Assembly: GCA_036504445.1 (NCBI GenBank)
Contig: DASXVE010000028.1
Span: 1-64,000 of the forward strand
DNA from: Candidatus Aquicultor sp.
GTDB taxonomy: Bacteria > Actinomycetota > Aquicultoria > Aquicultorales > Aquicultoraceae
DNA: 64,000 nucleotides
Reading direction: 5' to 3'
Position 1 is the first letter of the stretch. Every line of letters begins with the position of its first letter. Positions 37,270 to 46,399 of the stretch are shown here, piece after piece. The position numbers were made by a program, and so were the translations under genes. The notes beneath the pieces were generated by a model. That model ran no database searches, was not told where the DNA came from, and saw nothing but the letters and a program-made list of their open reading frames with translations.

Positions 37270-38499
37270 ATGGCAAAGAACATTCTTATACTGGGCGGCG
37301 GTAACGGCGGCACTATGATCGCCAATAAACTAAGGAAACACCTTGCCCGTGATGTGTGGAATATCACGGTTATCGACAAGGATAACCGTCACATCTACCA
37401 GCCGGGGCTTTTGCTTGTGCCGTTCGGCCTCGAGAACCCCCATAAAATCGTCAAGCAGCGAAGTAAATACATTGCACCGGGCATTACCTTCGTGCTGGAT
37501 ATTGTTACTCGCATAGACCTGGAGAAACGTCTGGTCAAAACCGTCGGTATGCGCGAATTCTCATACGATTTCCTGGTGATAAGCACCGGTTGTATGCCGG
37601 ACGCAAGCGAAGACGCCGGCCTATCCGATGCGCTCGGAAGAAACGCCTTCACGTTTTACGATTATGACGGGTCGTTAGCCCTGCAAACAGCGCTTAAGCA
37701 GTTTAACGGCGGCAAACTCGTAGTCGCTATAGCTTCACTTCCGATAAAGTGCCCGGTCGCGCCATTGGAATTTGCGCTTCTTGCAGATTGGTACTTCACA
37801 AAACGAGGGATTCGCAATAAAGTCGATATCCGGTTTGTAACGCCCGCTATGGGAGCTTTTACCAAAGCAAGAACATCAGCGGTCCTAGGGGAGATCACAG
37901 CCGAGAAAAACATCGCTATCACGGCGAATTGGAACCTGGGTACAGTGAACGCCGGCGAGCGGCGGATCGAAAATATGCCGGGTACCGAACGTATCGACTA
38001 CGATCTGCTCGTCGCGATACCAACTAATGTCGGTGCCAAAGTAGCGACGGATTCCGATATAGATGATGGAATGGGCTATGTCCCCACCGATCCGCACACC
38101 CTACAGGTAAAAGGTTATAGTCAAGTGTATACGCTCGGTGACGCATCGAATACCCCGGCTTCAAAGGCCGGTTCAAGCGTCCACTATCAAACCGATACCG
38201 TTCTTCATAATATATTATGTGAGATTCACGGCCGCTCTCCCGAGCCACTCTATGACGGACATGCCACCTGATTTATAGTTACCGGCGCCGGGCGCGCCGT
38301 CCTCATAGACTACAGCTACGAGGTCGAACCGCAATTCGGCTCGTATCCCTTCTCGTGGGGCCCGCTCTCTCTCCTCGAAGATACACGGCTGAATTGGCAT
38401 GCCAAGAAATCGTTCGGTAGGGTATACTGGCGCATGCTTCTCCCCGGTAAGAATCTGGGCGCTGCGGCCTATTCTTCCAAAGGAAAGAAAGAACAATAA
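37270..38499 (+). CDS. SQR-like FAD oxidoreductase with in-frame UGA (candidate selenoprotein)
   Basis: 409 aa if TGA at 38269-38271 is read through, 333 aa if not. N-terminal FAD-binding LILGGGNGGTMIAN, GLLLVPFG, Cys108 in STGCMPD, conserved Cys161 in LPIKCPVAPLEF and FAD-binding YTLGDASNTPASKAGSSVHY. Related flavoproteins continue with GHxNCFIxTGxGKAxLIDxxYxxEPxxGxFP and end with an amphipathic RWIYWxxLLPGK. Here the frame reads YDGHAT-U-FIVTGAGRAVLID, then YEVEPQFGSYPF, and ends SFGRVYWRMLLPGK. So the UGA replaces the conserved C-terminal cysteine, which in SQRs is a redox-active member of the Cys pair that holds the polysulfur chain. Expected at the cytoplasmic face of the membrane, passing electrons from sulfide or persulfide to quinone. 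Confidence 0.85.
38269..38299 (+). other. Candidate selenocysteine codon with SECIS-like hairpin
   Basis: TGA 38269-38271. A perfect six-pair GC stem, CGGCGC (38283-38288) / GCGCCG (38294-38299), closes loop CGGGC (38289-38293). The loop begins 18 nt after the UGA and has G as its second base. Both agree with the bacterial SECIS consensus. The stem is inside the coding frame, as in bacterial selenoprotein mRNAs. Folded by hand. Confidence 0.65.
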
Positions 38500-38615
38500 C
38501 ATGTTCACGGACGCCTCTTTTCCGCTTTTCGCTGCTCAAATACACCGTTATATATCGTAATAAACGGGTACATCAATGATTGTATCAGTTACTTTAACGA
38601 TAAGGAGGGTGTGTG

Positions 38616-39428
38616 ATGGCATTCAAATTATTTAACGATATGCAAAACCAGTTCGAAGTCGAGCCGCAGTCGAAAGATGTTCGCGGTTTTGATGTCTTCG
38701 ATAAAGACGGTAACCATATCGGCAACGTAAAAGACCTGCTCGTTGATCCTGATAACGATAATGCCATCAACTATGCGCTTGTAAGCGGCGAGCCGATTAA
38801 CTCCACGCTCGGCGAGGATTTGATTGTGCCGCTGCGTAAGATGGACATCGATGACGCTGATAGATCCGTGCACCTTGATAAGTCGCTCGACGAACTCAAG
38901 GGCTTCCCAAAATATAGTTCAATCGACGATCCTGATCTCAGGCAAAAAGTTGATGGCTTCTTCGGCCCTGAAATGTATCAGCGACCGATTGAGGGCAGGG
39001 AGCGTTTAGGCAGACCGATGACGATACCGGTTATCGAAGAACATGTGGAAGTAATGAAGCAGGTTGAGAACACCGGTGAAATAGCGGTTACGATGGAAGA
39101 GGAAATGGAGCGGCGACCGATTACCGAAGAGGTACACGGCAACCGCATCGAAATCGAGCGCCATAAAATCGATAATCAGCCGCTGGCTGATTACGAGAAA
39201 GCACATGATGTGCGCGAGCTTAAGCCTGGTGAAACCATTTCTATGCCGGCAACCGAGGAGCGCATCAGAGTCACTAAAAAGCCGGTCGTTGTCGAAGAAA
39301 TCGTCGTGCGACATATTCCGACGACACGTCAGGTCGCGGTCGATGTCGAGCTTGAGAAAGAGCATGTACGCGTGGAAGAGCACAAGGCCGGTGAGCCGGC
39401 GCCACAGGAAAAAAAGCCTGCGGCTTAG
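38616..39428 (+). CDS. PRC-barrel and DUF2382 stress-type protein
   Basis: 270 aa from ATG 38616, RBS AAGGAGGG. An N-terminal PRC-barrel (VRGFDVFDKDGNHIGNVKDL) is followed by a linker and a DUF2382 domain (about 130-260). The latter has repeats such as IPVIEEHVEVMKQVENTGEI, EEVHGNRIEIERHKIDNQPL and IRVTKKPVVVEEIVVR. Such proteins occur in stress-tolerant bacteria (YsnF-like). The biochemical role is unknown. Cytosolic, monocistronic, followed by a terminator. Confidence 0.9.
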   Translation: MAFKLFNDMQNQFEVEPQSKDVRGFDVFDKDGNHIGNVKDLLVDPDNDNAINYALVSGEPINSTLGEDLIVPLRKMDIDDADRSVHLDKSLDELKGFPKYSSIDDPDLRQKVDGFFGPEMYQRPIEGRERLGRPMTIPVIEEHVEVMKQVENTGEIAVTMEEEMERRPITEEVHGNRIEIERHKIDNQPLADYEKAHDVRELKPGETISMPATEERIRVTKKPVVVEEIVVRHIPTTRQVAVDVELEKEHVRVEEHKAGEPAPQEKKPAA

Positions 39429-39466
39429 TGTAGCTTAAGGCTTGAGTTAGCACGTGCGGATTCCAT

Positions 39467-39499
39467 AAAAAAGAGCGTCCGGCAAGGGCGCCCTTTTTT
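39467..39499 (+). terminator. Intrinsic terminator after the PRC-barrel gene
   Basis: Stem AAAAAAGAGCGTCC (39467-39480) / GGGCGCCCTTTTTT (39486-39499) with one A.C mismatch and one G.T pair, loop GGCAA, six T's in the right arm. Confidence 0.88.
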
Positions 39500-39571
39500 A
39501 TTGTGCGTATAGCAACCGTGATCGGGTTGCAATTATGTTGGTGCGAGACCTGCGCCACCCGGCTTACCCTT

Positions 39572-40333
39572 TTAATTGGCGCTCTCGGTGCTGGTCTTGC
39601 CTATTGTCGTTTTAAGCTCGATTGCCGTCCTGTAATTTTGCTGCGCGAGCGTCTTGTTCCCCTTTTTGTCATAGGCGGCGCCGAGGCCGTTGAACGCATC
39701 CGCGCATTTAGGATCGAGACTTACCGCAGTTGCAAATGCTTGTATTGCATTATCATAGTCCGCCGTATCAAGGTGTACATAGCCGATTTCAACATATGCA
39801 TCGACGTTGTTTTTTTGAATCGCGAGAGCGCTATTGAAATCGGAAAGCGCCATGCCAGGTTGCTTGCTTTTCCGCTGCATTAAGCCCCGATAGTAATATG
39901 CTTCCTTCAACCACGTATCCTTTGAAGCCGTTGCCTTACTCTTATTCTCACCGATTGCTTGATTCAGGTAACGCATGGCCGTATCGGTATCGTTTTTATT
40001 GACGGCAGTGACTCCTGCGTATACCAGAGTGCTCTCATCGTGGGGGTTAATGGCAAGCGCTTGCTCAAACTCGTGTATTGCCTCGTCATATCGGTATACG
40101 AGCGAATGCCAAAGACCTAACTGGATATGCCTATTAAAGCTGCTGTTATCTTTCTGGGTAGCGGATATCGCCACCGGTACGGGTTTATCCGCACGTTCTT
40201 TTGCCGCTTGAGGCTTGAGATAGTAATATGCTACAGCGGTGATAACCAGAATAACGGCTATTAAAACTATCCCGATTGTAGAACTCGTAGACAAACGTTT
40301 CTTGTTCTTGTGCTGTAAGCGGTGAGAGGGCAT
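39572..40333 (-). CDS. Membrane-anchored TPR protein
   Basis: 253 aa from ATG 40333 (GGGGAAG upstream); a longer frame exists but lacks an RBS. One N-terminal membrane anchor (GIVLIAVILVITAVAYYYL), then about five tetratricopeptide repeats (YDEAIHEFEQALAINPHDES, KQPGMALSDFNSALAIQKNN, YDNAIQAFATAVSLDPKCAD). TPRs mediate protein-protein contact. The partner is unknown. It follows the ABC transporter ATPase gene by 19 bp and may be co-transcribed. Confidence 0.85.
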   Translation of the reverse strand: MPSHRLQHKNKKRLSTSSTIGIVLIAVILVITAVAYYYLKPQAAKERADKPVPVAISATQKDNSSFNRHIQLGLWHSLVYRYDEAIHEFEQALAINPHDESTLVYAGVTAVNKNDTDTAMRYLNQAIGENKSKATASKDTWLKEAYYYRGLMQRKSKQPGMALSDFNSALAIQKNNVDAYVEIGYVHLDTADYDNAIQAFATAVSLDPKCADAFNGLGAAYDKKGNKTLAQQNYRTAIELKTTIGKTSTESAN

Positions 40334-40352
40334 ATGTTCTTCCCCTTTCCCC

Positions 40353-41081
40353 CTAGTGCGACAATACCTTCCCGAGGAATGCTTGGGTGCGTTTATGCTG
40401 TGGGTTGCCAAAGAGTTCGGCCGGTGAATTTTCTTCTACGATCACGCCGCCGTCCATAAAGATAACCCGCGTTCCCACTTCGCGAGCAAACCCCATCTCG
40501 TGCGTCACACACACCATGGTCATGCCGCCGACCGCAAGGTCTTTCATAACATCGAGTACTTCTTTAACAAGTTCAGGGTCAAGTGCGCTGGTAACCTCGT
40601 CAAAAAGCATAACTTCCGGTTCCATTGCCAGCGCCCGTGCGATTGCCACACGTTGCTGTTGACCGCCGGATAGCTTTGACGGGAAATGATCGGCCTTTTC
40701 TGCAAGGCCGACGCGATCCAGCAGCTCGCGCCCTTTCTCCTCGCAAGCCTTCTTCCCCTTATTCTGAACCTGGATCGGAGCTATCGTTATGTTCTCAAGC
40801 GCCGTAAGGTGTGGGAAGAGGTTGAACGATTGAAACACCATGCCCACTTTCTGGCGCAGCTTGTTGATATCGTTCTTAGGATCCGTAATATCATCACCGT
40901 CGATATAAATATGGCCGCTCGTGACCTCTTCGAGTTTGTTGATGCAGCGAAGCATTGTCGATTTCCCCGACCCGGACGGCCCGAGAACGACGATGACCTC
41001 CCCCGGCTCGACCTTCAGGTCGATTCCTTTGAGCACTTCGTTATGTCCGAAATATTTGTGTACGCTAACAAGCTCAATCAC
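40353..41081 (-). CDS. Polar amino-acid ABC transporter ATP-binding protein
   Basis: 242 aa from GTG 41081, which overlaps the permease stop (GTGATTGA) and has GAGAGGAGG ten bases upstream. Walker [11 protein letters not shown]-loop, signature [15 protein letters not shown], Walker [15 protein letters not shown] and H-loop [11 protein letters not shown]. GlnQ/HisP type. Energises the permease encoded immediately upstream. Substrate within the polar amino-acid group is undecided. Confidence 0.95.
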   Translation of the reverse strand: MIELVSVHKYFGHNEVLKGIDLKVEPGEVIVVLGPSGSGKSTMLRCINKLEEVTSGHIYIDGDDITDPKNDINKLRQKVGMVFQSFNLFPHLTALENITIAPIQVQNKGKKACEEKGRELLDRVGLAEKADHFPSKLSGGQQQRVAIARALAMEPEVMLFDEVTSALDPELVKEVLDVMKDLAVGGMTMVCVTHEMGFAREVGTRVIFMDGGVIVEENSPAELFGNPQHKRTQAFLGKVLSH

Positions 41082-41799
41082 TGACCGCGAGCCTCCTCTC
41101 CATGTATGCGACAAGACGCGTTAGCGGCAGTGTCATCGCGAGGTATATCAAAGCCGCACCGAAGAACGGTGACTGGTTAGCCTTCCACGCACTCACGTTT
41201 CGTGCCTGCTGTGCCAGCTCGGGCAGCGCAACGACCGATAACAGTGAAGAATCTTTGAGCAGCGCGATAAACTCGTTTGTGAGCGGCGGCAGAACTCTTC
41301 TGAATGTCTGCGGCAGGATAATGTAGCGCATCGCGCCGAGATACGAGAAACCGAGCGAGCGCGCCGCTTCCATTTGCCCCTTATGAATCGATTCGATGCC
41401 CGCGCGGAAGATCTCCGCTACATACGCACCGCTGTTTACACCAAGGACTGCGACTCCGCCGACCATGTCGTAATTCGGAATCATCAATCTAAGATTAGGA
41501 ATCGCGATCGGCAACGCGTACATTGCGATAAGTATCTGTACCAGGAGCGGTGTGCCGCGAAAGAAGTCAGTGTACACCGTTGATAACGCCCGCAATGTTC
41601 TAAAACGGGAGATTTTCATAACAGCCGCAACTATTCCGAGGGGAATCCCGAAAAGCTGGCCAAGCAATGAATACGATATGGTGAGCCAGGCTCCCTTTAA
41701 TAGGATTGGCAATACGTCACCGATAATCGTTGGCGATGCGAATAAGTGGATTATCCTGATACTATCGAGCCATTGTGCGGTGTCGTGTAGGAATGACAA
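41074..41799 (-). CDS. Polar amino-acid ABC transporter permease
   Basis: 241 aa, about five membrane segments. HEAA-type permease of the His/Glu/Gln/Arg class: [59 protein letters not shown] and the ATPase-contact [20 protein letters not shown]. Between the binding protein and the ATPase genes. Its expression is probably lowered relative to the binding protein by the hairpin at 41825-41853. Confidence 0.95.
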   Translation of the reverse strand: MSFLHDTAQWLDSIRIIHLFASPTIIGDVLPILLKGAWLTISYSLLGQLFGIPLGIVAAVMKISRFRTLRALSTVYTDFFRGTPLLVQILIAMYALPIAIPNLRLMIPNYDMVGGVAVLGVNSGAYVAEIFRAGIESIHKGQMEAARSLGFSYLGAMRYIILPQTFRRVLPPLTNEFIALLKDSSLLSVVALPELAQQARNVSAWKANQSPFFGAALIYLAMTLPLTRLVAYMERRLAVSD

Positions 41800-41824
41800 G
41801 CGTTTGTACTCCTTTTCATACTAA

Positions 41825-41853
41825 GGGGCCCACACTTTAGACGTGTGGGCCCC
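41825..41853 (-). terminator. Strong hairpin between binding-protein and permease genes
   Basis: Perfect 11-bp inverted repeat GGGGCCCACAC (41825-41835) / GTGTGGGCCCC (41843-41853), loop of seven. No long T-run follows on the minus strand, so it is more likely a partial terminator or an mRNA-stabilising hairpin. Such elements raise binding-protein levels over permease and ATPase. Confidence 0.7.
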
Positions 41854-41876
41854 CGTTTTCTCCCTTGCCCTAAGTA

Positions 41877-42704
41877 CTATTTCTTAGTTCCGAACCACTT
41901 ATTGTAGATGGTGTCATATGTGCCGTCGTCTTTGAGCGCTTTGAGCGCTTTGTTTATAGCTTCGCCAAGTTTGGTGTCGTCTTTGCGCATTGCAACACCG
42001 TATGACTCATCTGTTTTAATCTCTTTGACGATCTGAAGCTCAGCTTTGTCTTTTACGATGTAAGCTGAAACCGGCAGGTCGTTGATAACCGCTTGAATCT
42101 GACCGGCTTGTAACGCTGTAAATGCGTCAAGCGCGGTGTCGTACGACTTAATCTCTTTAGCGTTTTTTACGTTCTCTTTCGACCATGCTTCACCGGTTGT
42201 TCCGGTCTGAACGCCGACGGTCTTACCTTTCAAACCTGCGATATCTTTAATACCGGCGTCTTTTTTTGTAGCGATCGACTGGTTAGAATCAATGTACGGA
42301 TCCGAGAAGAGAACCTCTTTCTTCCTGTCCGCGGTAATTGTCATAGCGCTGACAACCGCGTCGAATTTCTTCGAGTTAAGCGCCGGGATAAGGCCGTCAA
42401 ATTTGTTGTTTGTGAACTTAGCCTCTACCCCGAGCTTCTTAGCAATTGCGCCTAAAAGATCTACGTCGAAACCGACGGGCTTGTCGGCCTCCATGTTTTC
42501 GAACGGTGGAAACGCAATGTCGCTGCCAATCGATAATACGCCCGGTTGGATTGTATCGACCATTGCTGTTTTCGCTGCGTCTTTTGCAGTTGTGTCTGTG
42601 TTCGCGCCCGTATTATTGCCTGAGCCCGAGCAACCGGCGACTAGCATCATAACGAGCGCAATCGCGGCCACAACGAAGACGAGCATCCTTCCTTTTTTAG
42701 CCAT
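41877..42704 (-). CDS. Polar amino-acid ABC transporter substrate-binding lipoprotein
   Basis: 275 aa from ATG 42704 (GGGG upstream); the longer frame has no RBS. Lipobox LVAGC after a hydrophobic signal (MLVFVVAAIALVMMLVAG), then a Ser/Gly/Thr linker. SBP_bac_3 features: IAFPPFENMEADKPVGFDVD, AMTITADRKKEVLFSDPYID and GKTVGVQTGTTGEAW. The lipid anchor holds it outside the membrane. Its promoter region ends at the casposon insertion site about 80 bp upstream. Confidence 0.95.
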   Translation of the reverse strand: MAKKGRMLVFVVAAIALVMMLVAGCSGSGNNTGANTDTTAKDAAKTAMVDTIQPGVLSIGSDIAFPPFENMEADKPVGFDVDLLGAIAKKLGVEAKFTNNKFDGLIPALNSKKFDAVVSAMTITADRKKEVLFSDPYIDSNQSIATKKDAGIKDIAGLKGKTVGVQTGTTGEAWSKENVKNAKEIKSYDTALDAFTALQAGQIQAVINDLPVSAYIVKDKAELQIVKEIKTDESYGVAMRKDDTKLGEAINKALKALKDDGTYDTIYNKWFGTKK

Positions 42705-42784
42705 CACTTCAAACCCCTTTCTGCGTATAAAAACCGAATTAATGCTGGATATATTGTGCATCTATAGGTTTGCAAAGTCAATTA

Positions 42785-42800
42785 GTTATTGGTTGAGGGG
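42785..42800 (+). repeat. Left target-site duplication of the casposon
   Basis: GTTATTGGTTGAGGGG, identical to 58126-58141. The last two G's can belong to the element, so the duplication is 14-16 bp. Casposases are known to produce 14-15 bp duplications. Confidence 0.9.
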
Positions 42801-42834
42801 GTATATAGATACCCAGGCCCCCCATCGCTTAAGA
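42799..42834 (+). repeat. Left terminal inverted repeat of the casposon
   Basis: Starts GGGTATATAGATAC, then CC, AGGCCCCCCATCG, C, TTAAGA. Its reverse complement matches 58090-58125 at 32 of 36 positions. It contains the small palindrome GGTATATAGATACC. Confidence 0.92.
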
Positions 42835-42942
42835 ACCGACCTTCCGCACTTTGATGTACTCTTGCTGTAGGAGATATAATTTGACTAAATACAAGATAAG
42901 GGCGAATCGGATAATACATCAGAGACGCGAAGGAGAGCACTC

Positions 42943-43758
42943 ATGTTCAGCGAACCATTTTTCCTATTGTCGCAAGAGGGGTATATCACACGGTCGTGTA
43001 TCTGTACGGGCTTAACCGAGATTAGAAAGGCAAATCTTGACGACAAAGGGCGATTCTATACGGGTTTCTTTCAATTAGCAATAGGGATTGAAAGGCTTGC
43101 AAAGCTCGCCTTAATTCTTGATTACATGGTTGATAATAAGCTGACGTCCCCAGGTGAAAAGTACGTTAGACATTTCGGCCATGATGTTGAAGGCCTGTTC
43201 TTTAAGCTTAAGGAAACAGCAGAACAGAAAGGTAGCACTACGCTATCAGGATTCGGACTGGAACCCATTCCTAGCGAGATTCTATCGTTTATATCGGAAT
43301 TTGCGCGAAAAACTAGATATGCAAATCTTGACGGCTTGGCGAAAGGCGTAACTGAGAAAGAGCCCGTTGCCGAATGGCATAATATATTGATGAAAGTACT
43401 TAAGCAAAACGTTGCTGCTGAGAAAATCGCAAAAATACTTGCTCAGGGTGCTGCTGTTGCTAATGCAATAAGTCCGTTTACAATTATTCATGCTTTTGAT
43501 CTACAAAACAATGCGTTGACTGTAGAAGAATGGCTAACGGTTCCTCAGTTATTGGATAACGCGTCAAGATACGTTGTTTACGAAGTAACCAAGATACTTA
43601 GACTGATGATCGATTTTACGAATGAGCTTGCATGGTCAGCACGGGAGATAGATGTTAAGAACAGCAAACATACGTGCCATATACCTGAATTACGGGAGTT
43701 CTTCTATTTTCTACCTGATGACCGGTCTTATATATTAAGGAAGAAACGCTGGCCCTAG
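42943..43758 (+). CDS. Casposon cargo: hypothetical protein with HEPN-like N-terminus
   Basis: 271 aa, RBS GAAGGAGAG. Not a named family that I recognise. The first 100 residues have the pattern GFFQLAIGIERLAKLALILD ... FGHDVEGLFFKL. That pattern (a GIExLxK helix followed by a GHD-x-x-x-L helix) is common in HEPN-fold proteins of defence and toxin-antitoxin systems. A canonical Rx4-6H catalytic motif is not obvious. The remainder is helical. First gene inside the left end of the casposon. Confidence 0.6.
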   Translation: MFSEPFFLLSQEGYITRSCICTGLTEIRKANLDDKGRFYTGFFQLAIGIERLAKLALILDYMVDNKLTSPGEKYVRHFGHDVEGLFFKLKETAEQKGSTTLSGFGLEPIPSEILSFISEFARKTRYANLDGLAKGVTEKEPVAEWHNILMKVLKQNVAAEKIAKILAQGAAVANAISPFTIIHAFDLQNNALTVEEWLTVPQLLDNASRYVVYEVTKILRLMIDFTNELAWSAREIDVKNSKHTCHIPELREFFYFLPDDRSYILRKKRWP

Positions 43759-43851
43759 CAGATACTGTACTAGATAGGTGTGTTACATATTCACATAATG
43801 CTATGCTAAGATATGTGACAGTAAAGCCCTTTTATTCCTAGAGGTAAATTA

Positions 43852-44487
43852 ATGGCGTTACGCTTGAACAGGTTTTCATACCGCTTTGCTGAGCAAGTAT
43901 TAAATAGCAAGTTGGCACTAAAAGAAGAGGTTGAGGCCATCGCAAAAGATGCCATTAAGAAACTAGCGCTAGACCTTGGCATACTCAATAATATTAATCT
44001 CAAAGCAAGCGATAACTTAGGGTCGTGGTGGGCAGGTCGTGAAGGCGGGCCACCCGAAGTTGCAATATATGTCGATACTTTACGTGAGGTTTACGATACA
44101 CGTGAATTAGGGGTTAGACAATTAAATCCGTCGGGTGGCAATTATGACTGGTCAGGCGTAAAAGAGCGATTCATACACGCGTTGTTCCTGTTTGATAATC
44201 GTTATGAAATAGAGGCCGTGTCGTGGATTTATCGAGCCTGGGAGATTCTAAAAGAGGATTGGAAAACCGTCAGACCGACAGGATACCAGCAGTCGGAGCA
44301 CGGTCTCCTAACCTATATAAAAGCTAACTCTGTGATAGCGCCATTCGACCCAGATGACTTTAAATATGCAATAGGTCGATATCATCGCCACGAAAATCCT
44401 CATCCGTATTCGGGAACAATCCTAACGCCAACGGATTGCAGAGGTGCAATGCAGAAGATAATCTTATATTTTGTGGCTAACTTCTAA
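43852..44487 (+). CDS. Casposon cargo: hypothetical protein
   Basis: 211 aa, no recognised domain. Begins with a helical segment (EEVEAIAKDAIKKLALDLGI). The middle is rich in aromatic residues (GSWWAGREGGPPEVAIYVDT), and the C-terminal half is helical with His/Arg-rich YAIGRYHRHENPHPYS. RBS AGAGGTAA. Same direction as its neighbours and likely part of the same left-arm cargo unit. Confidence 0.6.
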   Translation: MALRLNRFSYRFAEQVLNSKLALKEEVEAIAKDAIKKLALDLGILNNINLKASDNLGSWWAGREGGPPEVAIYVDTLREVYDTRELGVRQLNPSGGNYDWSGVKERFIHALFLFDNRYEIEAVSWIYRAWEILKEDWKTVRPTGYQQSEHGLLTYIKANSVIAPFDPDDFKYAIGRYHRHENPHPYSGTILTPTDCRGAMQKIILYFVANF

Positions 44488-44554
44488 TGCAAAAGAAGCA
44501 TCTTAATTTTTGCCTTGAGAAGTTATTCATAAACTGAAAGAGTACGGTCGAGCC

Positions 44555-45823
44555 ATGGATTATAAGAACGAAATAACAAGATTAGCGAGCGAGCATCACA
44601 TAAACTCAAGCGAGTTTAACGGATTGGCTTGTCGCGTTATTCTACGGGAATTTGACTTAACGCTAGATCAATTAAAGAACTCGCTTAAAGAGCTTATTCA
44701 AGAAGATAAGATATCGATAAACTTTGGCGATAGACACCCAAACCCTTACATAAAAGCGCTACCCGAGGAACCTGCTGAGACGCAAATTGCGAAACTTGAT
44801 GCATCGAATTTAGAGCATGTTTGCGTTTATCCGTCACGAACCCGTCTCGCCGAGATTGTTGATACATCTAAATACGAAAATCAGCCATTTACTTTAAGGC
44901 TTGCCTTAGGCGAGGCACAGTTAGCTCTTGCCTCATTCGATCTAACTGTCCTTGAGGTGTATAGGAATGACCCCAGGTATTATTACATAAACGATGATAT
45001 CTCGGGTTCAATAAGTATTACAGATGAATATTATCAATCAGCAGCGATGTCGGAGGCTGATAAGGTGCTTCTGGAAAGTTTCGGTTTCGCCTATGATTCC
45101 GATTTCAATAGGGCCGTTTGCGTCTGCCTGAGATACTTAACAAGGCTTAGTCCAGAGCATCAACAAATATGGAAATCTAAAGAGCTTCAAGGCGAATATA
45201 AGCCACACCCCGATTATTACCGACAGATAATTGGCGATTGGGGTATCGGTATATCAATTTTTGACGCCTTCATTGAAGAGCTTAAACACATAAATGCTAT
45301 ATGCCAACTGATTGGTCGCCCGAATCTTTTTAGGGAAGATTTTAAAGATAAGCGCAAGCCTAGAGAGTTTAGCTTCTTAATAAGGCCAACGCTGAAGGAA
45401 TTTAATGACTTTATTCATCTACTGGATAAGCTCTTGTCTGATAACATTAATCGTAAATTCTTCCTGAACGACGTCTCGTTTGAACGTGAAGAAGAGCGTG
45501 GAGACGGAAAAATCGTAATCCATCCTAAGGGTACGGTTCAAATTCTAGAGGAATGGCTTAGACTGAAACTCAAAGCAGAAGACCCAGACCCAATCGACTA
45601 CATCATCAATCCTCTAAAGAAGATTAGAAAGCTAAGGCAACGCCCCGCTCACGCCGTAGATGATAACGTGTTTAATCAAGAATATTTCAAGGAGCAGAGA
45701 GAGCTGATAATGGAAGCATATGATAGCTTAAACTTAATTAGACATTTTCTAAATAACCATCCTAAGGCACGGAGCTATAAGATTCCCGATAATCTTGACT
45801 CGGGAAAGATATGGGTATATTAA
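44555..45823 (+). CDS. Casposon cargo: hypothetical protein with HEPN-like RNase motif
   Basis: 422 aa. N-terminal part (about 1-80) looks like a small winged-helix (CRVILREFDLTLDQLKNSLK, then ELIQEDKISINFGD). The middle is unassigned. In the C-terminal helical region, KLRQRPAHAVDDN contains Arg-x4-His, the form of a HEPN RNase active site, followed by helices (FKEQRELIMEAYDSLNLI). This suggests an RNA-cleaving defence or toxin protein. It is an inference from a short motif only. Confidence 0.6.
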   Translation: MDYKNEITRLASEHHINSSEFNGLACRVILREFDLTLDQLKNSLKELIQEDKISINFGDRHPNPYIKALPEEPAETQIAKLDASNLEHVCVYPSRTRLAEIVDTSKYENQPFTLRLALGEAQLALASFDLTVLEVYRNDPRYYYINDDISGSISITDEYYQSAAMSEADKVLLESFGFAYDSDFNRAVCVCLRYLTRLSPEHQQIWKSKELQGEYKPHPDYYRQIIGDWGIGISIFDAFIEELKHINAICQLIGRPNLFREDFKDKRKPREFSFLIRPTLKEFNDFIHLLDKLLSDNINRKFFLNDVSFEREEERGDGKIVIHPKGTVQILEEWLRLKLKAEDPDPIDYIINPLKKIRKLRQRPAHAVDDNVFNQEYFKEQRELIMEAYDSLNLIRHFLNNHPKARSYKIPDNLDSGKIWVY

Positions 45824-45896
45824 GAAGCCCTGCTTAACTGCTGTCTTTCGTTTTCTTTGTCTCACCTCGAATACTCGGCACGAGCAGTCTGGACTC

Positions 45897-46208
45897 CTAA
45901 TCCCTAACTCGCATAAACAGGCTCACAACTCTTAGAAGGGTATCTCTCGCATCAGTGGTAAGATCATCACTTGAGCGTATCGCCAATTCAAGATTACAGG
46001 CTACACCAGCCTCTTCACCTTTGATGAGATAATCGGTTGTCACGCCTAAAGTATTCGATAGGTCTGCTAGCTTTTCAGCTGATGGAGACCTTCGATCAAG
46101 CTCCCACAGCGATATGAGTTGGTCTGTTACATCTACTCTTGCCGCGAGCTCCTTTTGGGTAAAACCGAGGCCCTCTCGCCGCGTTCGTATTCTGCTTCCT
46201 ATAGACAT
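45897..46208 (-). CDS. XRE-family HTH regulator on the casposon
   Basis: 103 aa from ATG 46208 (MSIGSRIRTRREG); a 23-residue upstream extension is unlikely. Helix-turn-helix GFTQKELAARVDVTDQLISL and ELDRRSPSAEKLADLSNTLG, then the usual tail GVTTDYLIKGE. Short C-terminal dimerisation or sensing part. It is transcribed against the cargo genes on both sides and may repress them or the element's own genes. Confidence 0.85.
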   Translation of the reverse strand: MSIGSRIRTRREGLGFTQKELAARVDVTDQLISLWELDRRSPSAEKLADLSNTLGVTTDYLIKGEEAGVACNLELAIRSSDDLTTDARDTLLRVVSLFMRVRD

Positions 46209-46399
46209 ATGCAACCCTGCTTTGTTTGCTCTTGTGTTATTAAAGACAACGTAGCAATGGGTTTTGGTGTTGAGCAACGACTTTACATATTGTTGAGTCC
46301 AAGCACAACGTACGCTATACTTTATGGTAGCCCCTTGTTAGCCAGAGGGCTCTGCGATTGCCATCCATAAATCGATGCATCGTCGTGGAAGGTCAGACC

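Noticed and set aside
42705-42784. tRNA gene as casposon target
   Set aside because: No T-loop (GGTTCGA) or acceptor pairing on either flank; the site is a plain intergenic region.
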